This document shows, piece by piece, positions 8,827 through 17,364 of a stretch of 64,000 bases of DNA. The translations under genes and the position numbers were made by a program. Positions within the stretch are counted from its first letter, which is position 1. The number at the start of each line of letters is the position of its first letter. A model generated the notes under the pieces. The model searched no databases. It had not been told where the DNA came from and was given only the letters and a program-made list of their open reading frames with translations. Source of the stretch: JBQTGK01 sp052400665 (lineage in GTDB: Bacteria; Bacteroidota; Bacteroidia; Bacteroidales; Marinifilaceae); NCBI GenBank assembly GCA_052400665.1, contig JBQTGK010000014.1. One strand, 5' to 3'.

Positions 8827-9363
8827 ATGGGAATTACCGATTTTTTTAAACGGAAACAACCGAAATACGACAGCACCAATATCCGGGTTACCGACCTGGA
8901 TGTTGGTTTTGTTTTTGAATATGATTTGGAAAGCTGGGAAGTGCAAGCAAGTTATGAGTACGATTGGGGCGATAATTATTTCTCTAAAGAATACAAAATT
9001 AACAATGGTCGCAAAACTCTTTTTCTTTCGGTTGAAGATGACGATGAAATTAGTTTATCGGTTTGCGATAAAATTAAAGTTCGTGAATTGGGTGAGACTG
9101 TACATGCTGATTTACTAAATCATCAGAAGGCTCCAGCAAGTTTAGTATACAAGGATAGAAAGTATTTCTTCGAGAAAGAATCTCCAGGTTATTTTAACGA
9201 TAAGGCGCGTGGTGAGGATTGGGTTGAATTTATTGCATGGGATTTTGAAGATGAATCTGGTGAATATTTGGTAACCATAGAACAATGGGACGAGAAAGAA
9301 TTTGAAGCTTCAGCAGGCAAAGTTGTTAAGGAATTTGAGATTTCGAATATTTTACCCAAATAA
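8827..9363 (+). CDS. DUF4178 domain-containing protein
   Basis: 178 aa, soluble, rich in Trp, Asp and Glu. The single DUF4178 domain has the characteristic strands VGFVFEYDLESWEV, YDWGDNYFSKEYKI and TLFLSVEDDDEISLSV, then WVEFIAWDFED and GEYLVTIEQWDE. The biochemical role of the family is unknown. It recurs beside PspA, DUF350 and spermidine synthase genes, as it does here. Within the module it takes the place that yjfK (DUF2491) has in E. coli, which suggests a cytoplasmic component of the same membrane-associated assembly (inference). Confidence 0.8.
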   Translation: MGITDFFKRKQPKYDSTNIRVTDLDVGFVFEYDLESWEVQASYEYDWGDNYFSKEYKINNGRKTLFLSVEDDDEISLSVCDKIKVRELGETVHADLLNHQKAPASLVYKDRKYFFEKESPGYFNDKARGEDWVEFIAWDFEDESGEYLVTIEQWDEKEFEASAGKVVKEFEISNILPK

Positions 9364-9464
9364 GTTGAACTAGTAAGAGTTATAAATAAGGAGTAACTTG
9401 CACATTATTGATTTGACTAATTTATACAATTCAGACATTACACTTATAACCAAATTTAATATTT

Positions 9465-10250
9465 ATGAACACTTTAACTAAAGTAATCATTGGGATTATT
9501 GTGGTGTTTTTTATAGCAAAGACTTGTGGGCGATCAGATTCTTCCTCCTCTTCTGTTGCTAAAACATGGCAAAAATCTCCCGTTGATAATCTGATTAAGG
9601 AGTTGAATGATGAAAAGAACTTTTCCATTATCTTATTTGATATGGATGCAAATGAAAGTTCTGATGATTATCGTCACCAATATCAGGTGATTATTCAACG
9701 TCCAGATACCGTTGTGGAAAAAAAATCAGCCTGGAAAAATGTAAGTGCGACTTTCTTTTCTCAGAATTTGAACAATATGGGAATGGAAATAGTTTCCAAG
9801 AAAGATGGTGTTGTAACTAAGCAAGCAGTGCCTGCAGGATACAATCACTATATTGGAAATGAGAAATACGGTCGTTGGGAAAATCGCGGTGGCTCTTCTT
9901 TTTGGGCATTTTACGGACAGTATGCATTCATGTCATCGATGTTCAATATGGGATCGTATCGACGTTCTTATTGGAATGATTATCGTGGCGGTGGGTATTA
10001 CGGAAGTTCTAGAGGATATTATGGACCAAGTGGAAGCAGTCCTGTTTATGGAACGAAGTCTTACACTTCTTCAAATTCCGGACGAACTAGTAAATGGGGG
10101 AGTAAACCATCTTCATTTAAAAGTAAAGTTCGAAGCAGAGTGAGTCGATCAGCAAGTAGTGCAAGAAGATCTTCGACTAAAACTTCAAGAAGTTCATCAA
10201 GATACAGATCAAGTTCAACTCGCTCACGTAGTGGCGGATCAGGAAAATAA
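9465..10250 (+). CDS. Membrane-anchored protein with Gly/Tyr and Ser/Arg-rich tail (YgiB/YjfM-like layout)
   Basis: 261 aa. One N-terminal membrane segment (TKVIIGIIVVFFIAKTCG) is followed by a folded region of about 110 residues (YQVIIQRPDTVVEKKSAWKN), then SSFWAFYGQYAFMSSMFNMG, a Gly/Tyr-rich stretch with SSPVYGT, and a C-terminal 70 residues that are almost only Ser, Arg, Lys, Thr and Gly. No family is recognised with certainty. The layout of SSFW with aromatic and Met residues, an SPVYG element and then a low-complexity basic Ser/Thr tail resembles E. coli YgiB/YjfM (DUF1190), whose genes also sit beside DUF350 genes. The tail is strongly basic and probably disordered. Confidence 0.55.
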   Translation: MNTLTKVIIGIIVVFFIAKTCGRSDSSSSSVAKTWQKSPVDNLIKELNDEKNFSIILFDMDANESSDDYRHQYQVIIQRPDTVVEKKSAWKNVSATFFSQNLNNMGMEIVSKKDGVVTKQAVPAGYNHYIGNEKYGRWENRGGSSFWAFYGQYAFMSSMFNMGSYRRSYWNDYRGGGYYGSSRGYYGPSGSSPVYGTKSYTSSNSGRTSKWGSKPSSFKSKVRSRVSRSASSARRSSTKTSRSSSRYRSSSTRSRSGGSGK

Positions 10251-10279
10251 ACCATTGTTAATTCATAGATTAAAATATT

Positions 10280-11152
10280 ATGATGTCATTATCAGAAATT
10301 TCGTTTATCGTTTATGATGCAGTGGTTTATATCGCTGTAGCATTTGCCATTTTCCTAATTGGAAAATTTGTTTATCAATTGCTTCATCCTTCTTTTAAAG
10401 TAAAAGAAGAGTTGGTGAAGAAAGATAATTTTGCCTTTGCCATTGCTCATGTTGGCTATTACATCGGATTGTTGTTTTCAATAGGAAGCGCGATCGTTGG
10501 CCCCTCAAATGGTTTATTAAATGATGTAATCGATATTAGTATTTACGGCTTGTTGGCTATAGTTCTTTTAAATATCTCTATCTTCTTATCGGATTATTTA
10601 ATTCTTAGAAAATTTTCAATTCGTAAAGAGATTATTGAAGATCAAAATGCAGGAACAGGAGTGGTTGAAGGAGCCGTTTCGGTTGCTTCTGGTTTAATCA
10701 TTTTTGGTGCTGTATCAGGAGAAAGTGGAGATTTATATTTTGGTATTCTTACCGCTGTTGTATTTTGGGCTTTTGGTCAGATTGCTTTAATTCTAACTAC
10801 TCGTATTTACAATTGGATTACTCCATACAGCTTACACGAGCACATCGAAAAAGACAATGTAGCTGTTGGAATTGGTTTCGCAGGAGCTATTATTGCCATT
10901 GCGAATTTAATTCGTTTTGGATTAGTAGGCGATTTTGATGGCTGGTTACCAACTTTTACCGAAGCAGGTTTTGAACTTTTGGTAGGGATTGTTTTATTGC
11001 CAGTGATGAGATTAATTACCGATAAAATATTGCTTCCAGGAGAACGCTTAACCGATGAAATCATCAATCAGGAAAAGCCGAATGTTGGAGCTGCCTTAGT
11101 TGAAGCATTCGCTTATATTGGTGGATCGGTATTAATCACATGGTGCTTGTAA
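10280..11152 (+). CDS. DUF350 family (YjfL-like) membrane protein, duplicated domain
   Basis: 290 aa, about eight membrane segments arranged as two DUF350 units. The first has KDNFAFAIAHVGYYIGLLFSI (about residues 48-70), the second KDNVAVGIGFAGAIIAIANL (about 190-212). The repeated K-D-N-x-A motif before a membrane helix marks the family. E. coli YjfL holds one such unit. Function is not established; it may form a channel or scaffold. It is preceded by the Ser/Arg-rich protein (29 bp) and followed by spermidine synthase. Start ATG 10280; a second ATG three bases on is equally possible. Confidence 0.85.
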   Translation: MMSLSEISFIVYDAVVYIAVAFAIFLIGKFVYQLLHPSFKVKEELVKKDNFAFAIAHVGYYIGLLFSIGSAIVGPSNGLLNDVIDISIYGLLAIVLLNISIFLSDYLILRKFSIRKEIIEDQNAGTGVVEGAVSVASGLIIFGAVSGESGDLYFGILTAVVFWAFGQIALILTTRIYNWITPYSLHEHIEKDNVAVGIGFAGAIIAIANLIRFGLVGDFDGWLPTFTEAGFELLVGIVLLPVMRLITDKILLPGERLTDEIINQEKPNVGAALVEAFAYIGGSVLITWCL

Positions 11153-11255
11153 AATTATGAATTATAAATGTTGAATTAAGAATTAAAGATAGTGAGTTGG
11201 ATGATATCGTTTTGTACCTTCTAATTCATGATTCATAGTTCTTAATTCATAATTC
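11153..11255. repeat. Imperfect inverted repeat built of AATTATGAATTA units
   Basis: The left arm 11153-11188 (AATTATGAATTA, then GAATTAAGAATTAAAG) is matched in reverse complement by 11219-11255 (TTCTAATTCATGATTCATAG, then TTCTTAATTCATAATT), about 75 percent paired by eye around a 30-bp centre. It fills almost the whole gap between the DUF350 and spermidine synthase genes. Low-complexity repeats of this type occur between genes in several bacterial groups. It could fold into a long hairpin in the operon mRNA. Confidence 0.55.
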
Positions 11256-11262
11256 TCTAAAG

Positions 11263-12804
11263 GTGTTTAAGAATAAATCAACATTATTAAAAGCCGCAAT
11301 TTTTGCGACTGGATTCTCGGGTGTAGTTGCAGAGTATATTTTGTCCACACTAGCGCAGTACTTTTTGGGCAATTCTGTTTTCCATTGGGTGATGATTATT
11401 TCACTCATGTTGTTCTCAATGGGCTTGGGAAGCAGAATAACCAAAAATTTTGAGAGCGGATTATTAAAACGATTTTTGATTTTAGAGTTTACATTATCGT
11501 TTATCGTTTCCTTTGCTGCTTTATTAGTTTATACGGCCTCGGCTTACACTCAGTCCATAGGAATTCTTATTTATGGATTGGCAATATGTATAGGCTTATT
11601 GATTGGAATGGAAATTCCGTTGGTGATTCGAATTAACGACGATTACGAGAAGCTAAGATTTAATATCTCTAATATTTTAGAGAATGATTACTACGGAAGT
11701 TTATTGGGTGGTATATTTTTTGCTTTTGTAGGATTGCCTTTTTTTGGTTTGATTTACACGCCTTTTATTCTTGGTTTTGTAAATTTCTTGGTTTCAATTG
11801 TGGTGCTTATTTTTCTTTGGGATTTATTAAAATCTCTGGAAAGAAAATTATTGGTTGGTATCGGTGCTTTTGTATTCGTTTCACTAACTACAGGAGTTTT
11901 TGTTACCGACCCAATTATTAAATATGGCGAGCAGTTAAAATATTCTGATAAGGTTATTTACACGGAACAGACCAAGTATCAGCGAATTGTAATGACTGAA
12001 TGGAGAGGTGATTACTGGTTGTATTTGAATGGGAATGAGCAATTATGTACGCGTGATGAGTTAATGTATCATGAACCTTTGGTGCATCCAGCCATGACTT
12101 TACATCCAAATCCGGTGAATGTTTTGGTTTTAGGTGGTGGTGATGGTTGTGCTGTTCGGGAGATTTTAAAATACTCAAAAGTTGAAAAAATTACTTTGGT
12201 AGATTTAGATCCAGCAATGACTCATTTGGGCATGACGCATCCTATTCTTACGCATCTAAATCAAAATTCCTTAACGAATAAAAAAGTTAAGGTGCTGAAT
12301 GATGATGGGTACAAATATTTGACTTCTGTTGATGATTATTACGATGTGATTATTATCGATTTACCCGATCCTCGTAACATTGAATTGGGGCGTTTGTATT
12401 CACACGAATTTTATAAATTGTGCTACAAACATATGCGTCCGGGTGGTGTGATTGTTACTCAGTCTGGTAGTCCTTATTTTGCAACGCAGGCATTCACTTG
12501 CATTTTGGAGACGATGAAAAGTGCAGGTTTCGACACAGTGCCAATGCACAATCAGGTAATAACCTTGGGCGAATGGGGCTGGTGTTTAGGAGTAAAGCAA
12601 ACCGTGAATATAAATGTGAAGAAGCAATTGCAGAGCTTGAAATTTGATGTGCCAACTCGTTGGATCAATAACGAAGCAATGACTTTGATTACCTCTTTTG
12701 GAAAAGATATTTATCCTTGGGAAAAGGATACTGTGCATATTAATCGAATTCACGAACCCGTTTTGTATAAATATTATTTAAAAGGGAATTGGGATCTTTA
12801 CTAG
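11263..12804 (+). CDS. Membrane-bound spermidine synthase-like aminopropyltransferase
   Basis: 513 aa. About seven membrane helices (residues 1-215) precede a soluble spermidine synthase domain. The catalytic half has the SAM-binding loop VLVLGGGDGCAVREILKY (about 286-303), LVDLDPAM, and the acidic IIIDLPDPRN with LYSHEFY that recalls the D-S-S-D-P site of SpeE. The domain should transfer aminopropyl from decarboxylated SAM to a polyamine or similar amine. The start is GTG at 11263: an in-frame stop lies 25 bases upstream and the first ATG would remove the first membrane helix. It is followed by the AdoMet decarboxylase that would supply its donor. A fused integral-membrane domain implies activity at the membrane, not bulk polyamine synthesis. 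Confidence 0.85.
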   Translation: MFKNKSTLLKAAIFATGFSGVVAEYILSTLAQYFLGNSVFHWVMIISLMLFSMGLGSRITKNFESGLLKRFLILEFTLSFIVSFAALLVYTASAYTQSIGILIYGLAICIGLLIGMEIPLVIRINDDYEKLRFNISNILENDYYGSLLGGIFFAFVGLPFFGLIYTPFILGFVNFLVSIVVLIFLWDLLKSLERKLLVGIGAFVFVSLTTGVFVTDPIIKYGEQLKYSDKVIYTEQTKYQRIVMTEWRGDYWLYLNGNEQLCTRDELMYHEPLVHPAMTLHPNPVNVLVLGGGDGCAVREILKYSKVEKITLVDLDPAMTHLGMTHPILTHLNQNSLTNKKVKVLNDDGYKYLTSVDDYYDVIIIDLPDPRNIELGRLYSHEFYKLCYKHMRPGGVIVTQSGSPYFATQAFTCILETMKSAGFDTVPMHNQVITLGEWGWCLGVKQTVNINVKKQLQSLKFDVPTRWINNEAMTLITSFGKDIYPWEKDTVHINRIHEPVLYKYYLKGNWDLY

Positions 12805-12842
12805 GTAATTGTATCTAGTATTACCATATAAATTAACGTCGA

Positions 12843-13193
12843 ATGGAGACGAAAGTAAAAATATTAGCAGCAAAAATTCACAGCCTTCGATTTTGGGTTA
12901 CAGAAACTGAACCTGAAGTTTTAAAAGCTCTCTTTCATCATTATTTGGAACGAGTAGGTTTTGATATTTTAAATTTTACCAATTATCATTTTCCTGTTCA
13001 AGGATATACGGCTTTTTGGTTGTTGGCCGAATCGCATCTTGCAATCCATACTTTTCCTGATAAAGGGTGGTCGTATATAGAATTGAGTAGTTGCAATATG
13101 AAAAAAGCAGAAAATTTTGAAGGTCTTGTGCTTGCAAGTGACTTGAGTGTGAAGTGGAATTGTGAGGGGGTTGAAATTTGTGTTCCTGAATAA
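12843..13193 (+). CDS. speD: S-adenosylmethionine decarboxylase proenzyme
   Basis: 116 aa, the short prokaryotic class 1B form. It decarboxylates SAM to the aminopropyl donor used by spermidine synthase. Active-site residues are intact: Glu63-Ser64-His65 (self-cleavage makes the pyruvoyl group from Ser64), His69 in IHTFP, and Cys84 in ELSSC, spaced like Ser63, His68 and Cys83 of the Thermotoga enzyme. It is 38 bp behind the synthase gene. The pairing supplies both steps of aminopropyl transfer inside this module. Confidence 0.9.
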   Translation: METKVKILAAKIHSLRFWVTETEPEVLKALFHHYLERVGFDILNFTNYHFPVQGYTAFWLLAESHLAIHTFPDKGWSYIELSSCNMKKAENFEGLVLASDLSVKWNCEGVEICVPE

Positions 13194-13312
13194 GTAGATT
13201 ATATGAAACATTCATGTATAAAGCTTTCTGCAAATAGGGAGATGATTGTATGGTAAGTTCTCTCGAGAAATTCCGGACAGGCTATATGATAAAAATATAA
13301 AGTAATAAACAT

Positions 13313-14338
13313 ATGAAAAAAAAGTTACTATTTTTTATTGCTTTTCTGGTTTACATCCTGGCAATATTAGGAATCAAGTATTTTGAAGGGCAATCTCCCG
13401 ATGCCAATATTAAAAGCATAGGTGATGCTTTTTGGTACGCTATTGTGACTTTAACTACTGTGGGTTATGGTGATTTTTATCCGGTAACAATTGCTGGTAA
13501 AATTATTGGCCTAATTGTAATTATTGGGAGTTTGGGAATTTTAGGATTTGTAATTGGTGAAGTAACAGTTAGATTTAATCAGTATATGGAAAAGAAAAAA
13601 AGTGGTTTCTGGGGAAGTGATTTTGAGAATCATTATATCATTATTGGTTATAATGAATTTGGACAAAAAGTAGCCAGCCAAATTATTCAAGCAGGGCAAA
13701 AAGTAGCTTTTGTAACCAACAATAAAGCAGATTTGGATTTAATTGCTGATTTGTATCCTTCAAAAAGTACATTTAGTCTTTTTGCTGATTACTCAAATGT
13801 TGAAGCTTTAAATAAAGTGAATGTTGAGAAGGCAAAACGAATATTTGTGAACTTAGATGATGATTCGGGAACTTTGGTTTTTGTAATCAATTTAAAGAAA
13901 AGATATCCTAATGTGAATGTTGTAGTTACTTGTGTTAACCCAAGTTTGAGAGAAACTTTTGTAAATGCGGGCATTGTTCATGTAATTGCACAAAGCGAAG
14001 TGGCTTCAAAATTGGTAGCATCTTATTTGTTTGAGCCTTATGTTGCTTCTTATACCGAAGATTTAATTTCTACAAGTGTTGATGACGATGATTCAGATAT
14101 TCAGCAATATATTATTACAGAAGGTTGCGATTTTTCTGGTGAGGAGTATATGGATGCTTTCATGAAATTGAAGTTGGATCACAACGCAATTTTAATTGGG
14201 ATGGTGAAGGCTGGCAAGTTAATGAAGAATCCATCAAAAGGCACAATGATTGAAAAGGGCGATTACCTGATCGTAATTTCTAGCGGAGAAACTAAAAAAG
14301 ATCTTGAGAATTTCTTTGGCGTGAATGAGGGTGAGTAA
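13313..14338 (+). CDS. Two-helix potassium channel with TrkA-N and TrkA-C (RCK) domains
   Basis: 341 aa. Two membrane helices flank a pore loop with the selectivity filter TVGYGD (residues 49-54). A TrkA-N Rossmann domain follows (HYIIIGYNEFGQKVASQII, about 103-220) and a TrkA-C domain (about 255-335: GCDFSGEEYMDAF, KGDYLIVIS). This is the MthK-like layout of ligand-gated K+ channels. Polyamines are known to block or modulate some K+ channels. A channel ending a module with its own polyamine genes is therefore suggestive, but nothing in the sequence proves the link. It ends eight bases before convergent rnhA. Confidence 0.9.
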   Translation: MKKKLLFFIAFLVYILAILGIKYFEGQSPDANIKSIGDAFWYAIVTLTTVGYGDFYPVTIAGKIIGLIVIIGSLGILGFVIGEVTVRFNQYMEKKKSGFWGSDFENHYIIIGYNEFGQKVASQIIQAGQKVAFVTNNKADLDLIADLYPSKSTFSLFADYSNVEALNKVNVEKAKRIFVNLDDDSGTLVFVINLKKRYPNVNVVVTCVNPSLRETFVNAGIVHVIAQSEVASKLVASYLFEPYVASYTEDLISTSVDDDDSDIQQYIITEGCDFSGEEYMDAFMKLKLDHNAILIGMVKAGKLMKNPSKGTMIEKGDYLIVISSGETKKDLENFFGVNEGE

Positions 14339-14346
14339 AAGAGTTT

Positions 14347-14805
14347 TTATTCAGGATTATATCCTACATCATCAGGAAGATTAGGAGCTTTCGATGCCAT
14401 TACAGCCAATTCGTCGGCACGTTCGTTACCGGGAATATTAGCATGACCTTTAACCCATACAAATTTTACATTGTGTTTCTTATATATTTCAAGAAAACGC
14501 ATCCATAAGTCAGCATTTTTTTTTCCTTTAAATCTTTTTTTTACCCAAGCAAAAACCCATTTTTTTTCTACCGAGTCTATAACATATTTCGAATCGGAAT
14601 AGATGGTAACATCGCAGCCTGGATTTTTTAATGTTTCTAAGCCAACAATTACAGCCAGCAACTCCATTCTGTTGTTGGTGGTTAATTTGTAACCCTGATT
14701 TAAATCTTTACGGTGCTTGCCCGATATTAAAACAACTCCATAACCTCCCGGACCAGGATTTCCACTTGCCGCACCATCGGTAAACATTGTAATTTTTGCT
14801 GACAT
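14347..14805 (-). CDS. rnhA: Ribonuclease HI
   Basis: 152 aa. Degrades the RNA strand of RNA-DNA hybrids. The catalytic set is complete: Asp10 (FTDGAASGNPGPGGYG), Glu48 (NNRMELLAV), Asp71 (IYSDSKYVID), His121 (VKGHANIPGNERADELA) and Asp131. The basic handle region (KKRFKGKKN) is present. It is convergent with the channel gene and separated from the upstream peptidase gene by a terminator. A minus-strand TACTTTTG box at 14837-14830 lies 25 bp before the start and could be its -7 element. Confidence 0.96.
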   Translation of the reverse strand: MSAKITMFTDGAASGNPGPGGYGVVLISGKHRKDLNQGYKLTTNNRMELLAVIVGLETLKNPGCDVTIYSDSKYVIDSVEKKWVFAWVKKRFKGKKNADLWMRFLEIYKKHNVKFVWVKGHANIPGNERADELAVMASKAPNLPDDVGYNPE

Positions 14806-14877
14806 CTTTTTAATTTGCTGTTTTCAAATCAAAAGTAAGAAAATTTATTTTCCATTACTTCATTTAGTGATATAGAA

Positions 14878-14908
14878 AAAGGATGTCCGAAAAATTCGAA
14901 CATCCTTT
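14878..14908 (-). terminator. Intrinsic terminator after the S46 peptidase gene
   Basis: Stem AAAGGATGT / ACATCCTTT with an inner CGAA/TTCG helix and AAA loop, 22 bp past the stop of the peptidase gene. On the minus strand it runs into a T-rich stretch. Confidence 0.85.
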
Positions 14909-14930
14909 GATATTATTTTGTGAGTTTTAA

Positions 14931-17108
14931 TTACTTCACAATTGTCATTTCGTCAATTAGGTTTTGAGCACCTGCAAACTTATCGATAATGAAAAGAGTG
15001 TAACGAACATCAAGATTGATACATCTTTGAAGATTTTCTTCAAAATCGATATCACCCGACATTGCTTCAGAATTACCGTCGAATGCTGTACCAATTAACT
15101 CACCATTACCATTAATAACAGGAGAACCAGAGTTACCTCCTGTAATATCGCTATTGGTTAAGAAACATGCAGGTAAGTATCCATTTTTATCGGCATATCT
15201 GCCAAAATCTTTTTTCTTGTACAATTCCTTTAATTTTGCAGGAACAACAAATTCAGGATTGGTTGGATCTTCTTTCTCCATTACTCCTTTAAGAGTTGTA
15301 TAGTGGTAGTAGTAAACACCATCTTTTGGTTGATATCCACCTACAGTACCATAGGTTAAGCGAAGGGTTGAGTTTGCATCAGGAGCAAGGTTTTTCTTTT
15401 TGTTTATTTGTAATAAACCATCTTCGAATAAACGCATTCCTTTTTGTAAGTTTTCGTTACCTGCACTCATTTTGCTATAAATAGCACCATAAGCTTTTCC
15501 AATAGAAAGACCCGCTTTAAATAATAGATCGTTTTCTAATACCGATAATTCAGGAGCTTCAATAAATTTGTTAAAACTATCTTCACTGGCAAATACAGAG
15601 GTGGAATAAACTTTATCAGCAAATTTAGCAAAGTCGTTTTCATACTCTTCAGCAATTGTTTTAAAAATAGTTGGACGCTCTTCCAAAGCAATATTATCGG
15701 CATACATTTTAAATAAACCAGCCATCAATTTTTTATCGGTTGGCATATTATAATCCTTATAGAATCGCTTTGCTGAAGCTTTTAATTTTTCAATTGCTTT
15801 TTCAATTGCTTCCGGATCTTGTTTTTCGGCAGATAATAATTTCTTTAAACCATTAGCTCTGCCTGCAAACATAGGAGCTTCGGCACCTTGCCCAAGTGCT
15901 TCTCCAAGGTATGAACTTGCAAATTTTGCATCTTTTCTATCTGCAAAAGCTTTTTCAATCATATTTAAAGCTTCGCCATATTTAGCTGCACGTTTTGGTT
16001 TTGCATTTGCCCATTCAAGAAAATCTTTTTCAATTTTCTTTTTGTTGGCCATTGTATTAAGCTTTCTTAGGGCTTTGTTTTGTTCGTTTGAATATTTCCA
16101 GTAATTCGCACTACCTGCATGTTTCGATGCATATTGAATACGAACCTTAGGATCTTTAAGCATATCTTTTTTCATGATATCCAACTTTAAAGTACGAATG
16201 TCGTAACGATTTTGGTTGGTTATTTTCATGGTCTCTTCAAGTCCAAAAGATGTAAGGTAACGATTGGTTGTTCCTGGAAACCCCATAATCATAGCAAAAT
16301 CTTTTTCCTGAACACCTTTAATAGAAATTGGTAGGTGATGTTTAGGCTTTAAAGGAATATTTTCTGCAGAATAAGCAGCTGGTTTTCCATCAGGAGCGGT
16401 ATAGATTCTAAACATCGAAAAATCGGCAGTATGACGAGGCCACATCCAGTTGTCAGTATCGCCACCGAATTTTCCCATCGATTGAGGAGGAGCACCAACT
16501 AAACGTACATCTTTAAAAATTTCATAAACGAAAAGGAAGTATTGATTTCCTTCGAACATACTTTTAATATTTGCTTTGTAGTGAGTTCCTTCAACAGCTT
16601 CTTCTTCAAGTTTAACTGCAGCTTCTTCAATCGCTTTGTAGCGTTCTTCTTCTGTCATGTTATCTTTAACATTAGCCAAAACTTTCTTGCTAACATCTTT
16701 CATGCTAACCAAAATTGAAGCAGTAATACCCGGATTGGTTAGTTCTTCTTTTTTATCGTAAGCCCAAAAACCATCAGAAAGATAATCGTGCTCGGTGGTA
16801 GAGTGAGATTGAATTGAATTAAAACCACAGTGGTGATTTGTTAGAAATAATCCCTGATCAGAGATAATTTCTCCGGTACAAAAGTGACGGAATGGTCTTC
16901 CTTCACTACCTAATCCAACAATTGCGTCTTTTAAACTAGAATTGTTGATATCGTAAATATCTTCAGGGGATAATTTTAACCCCATTTCCTGCATTTCTGC
17001 AGCATTTTTCTTTAATAGAGATAAAAGCCACATTCCTTCGTCAGCTTTTACATTCGAAAAGCTAAGCAAAAGGCTTAATCCCAATACTAATGATGCTAAT
17101 TTTCTCAT
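14931..17108 (-). CDS. S46 family dipeptidyl-peptidase (DPP7/DPP11-like)
   Basis: 725 aa, the normal family length. A signal peptide (residues 1-22) directs it to the periplasm. The chymotrypsin-like halves carry the catalytic His in FLTNHHCGF (His92/93) and the nucleophile Ser660 in GGNSGSPV, with IGTAFDGNSEAMSGDIDF shaping the S1 pocket. Family members remove dipeptides from oligopeptide N-termini and feed peptide catabolism. Whether this one prefers hydrophobic (DPP7) or acidic (DPP11) residues cannot be told by eye. It is monocistronic, with a probable promoter at 17199-17230 and its own terminator. Confidence 0.95.
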   Translation of the reverse strand: MRKLASLVLGLSLLLSFSNVKADEGMWLLSLLKKNAAEMQEMGLKLSPEDIYDINNSSLKDAIVGLGSEGRPFRHFCTGEIISDQGLFLTNHHCGFNSIQSHSTTEHDYLSDGFWAYDKKEELTNPGITASILVSMKDVSKKVLANVKDNMTEEERYKAIEEAAVKLEEEAVEGTHYKANIKSMFEGNQYFLFVYEIFKDVRLVGAPPQSMGKFGGDTDNWMWPRHTADFSMFRIYTAPDGKPAAYSAENIPLKPKHHLPISIKGVQEKDFAMIMGFPGTTNRYLTSFGLEETMKITNQNRYDIRTLKLDIMKKDMLKDPKVRIQYASKHAGSANYWKYSNEQNKALRKLNTMANKKKIEKDFLEWANAKPKRAAKYGEALNMIEKAFADRKDAKFASSYLGEALGQGAEAPMFAGRANGLKKLLSAEKQDPEAIEKAIEKLKASAKRFYKDYNMPTDKKLMAGLFKMYADNIALEERPTIFKTIAEEYENDFAKFADKVYSTSVFASEDSFNKFIEAPELSVLENDLLFKAGLSIGKAYGAIYSKMSAGNENLQKGMRLFEDGLLQINKKKNLAPDANSTLRLTYGTVGGYQPKDGVYYYHYTTLKGVMEKEDPTNPEFVVPAKLKELYKKKDFGRYADKNGYLPACFLTNSDITGGNSGSPVINGNGELIGTAFDGNSEAMSGDIDFEENLQRCINLDVRYTLFIIDKFAGAQNLIDEMTIVK

Positions 17109-17198
17109 TTGTGTAGTTTAATTTTTAATAAGTTCTCCATGCTTATCAATTCTTAAGTTTGGAGCGTATTTATTATTTGTAAGTATTCTGTTGAAAAG

Positions 17199-17230
17199 CA
17201 AAGTTAATATTATTCTTTTTGAATTGCAGA
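17199..17230 (-). promoter_or_regulatory. Bacteroidota-type promoter for the S46 peptidase gene
   Basis: Read on the minus strand: TCTG (near-consensus -33, 17230-17227), 20-bp spacer, TAACTTTG (-7, 17206-17199), matching TAnnTTTG. It predicts a leader of about 85 nt. Confidence 0.55.
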
Positions 17231-17364
17231 TGTATAAATGTTTATATTATTGTAATGATTTAATTATCAGTCAATATTCTTTTTGTTCTATTATAAATTT
17301 TAGATAAACACCATAATTTTCTCGTTTAAAATGTATTTATAATTAACTGTTAATGATGATTTTG

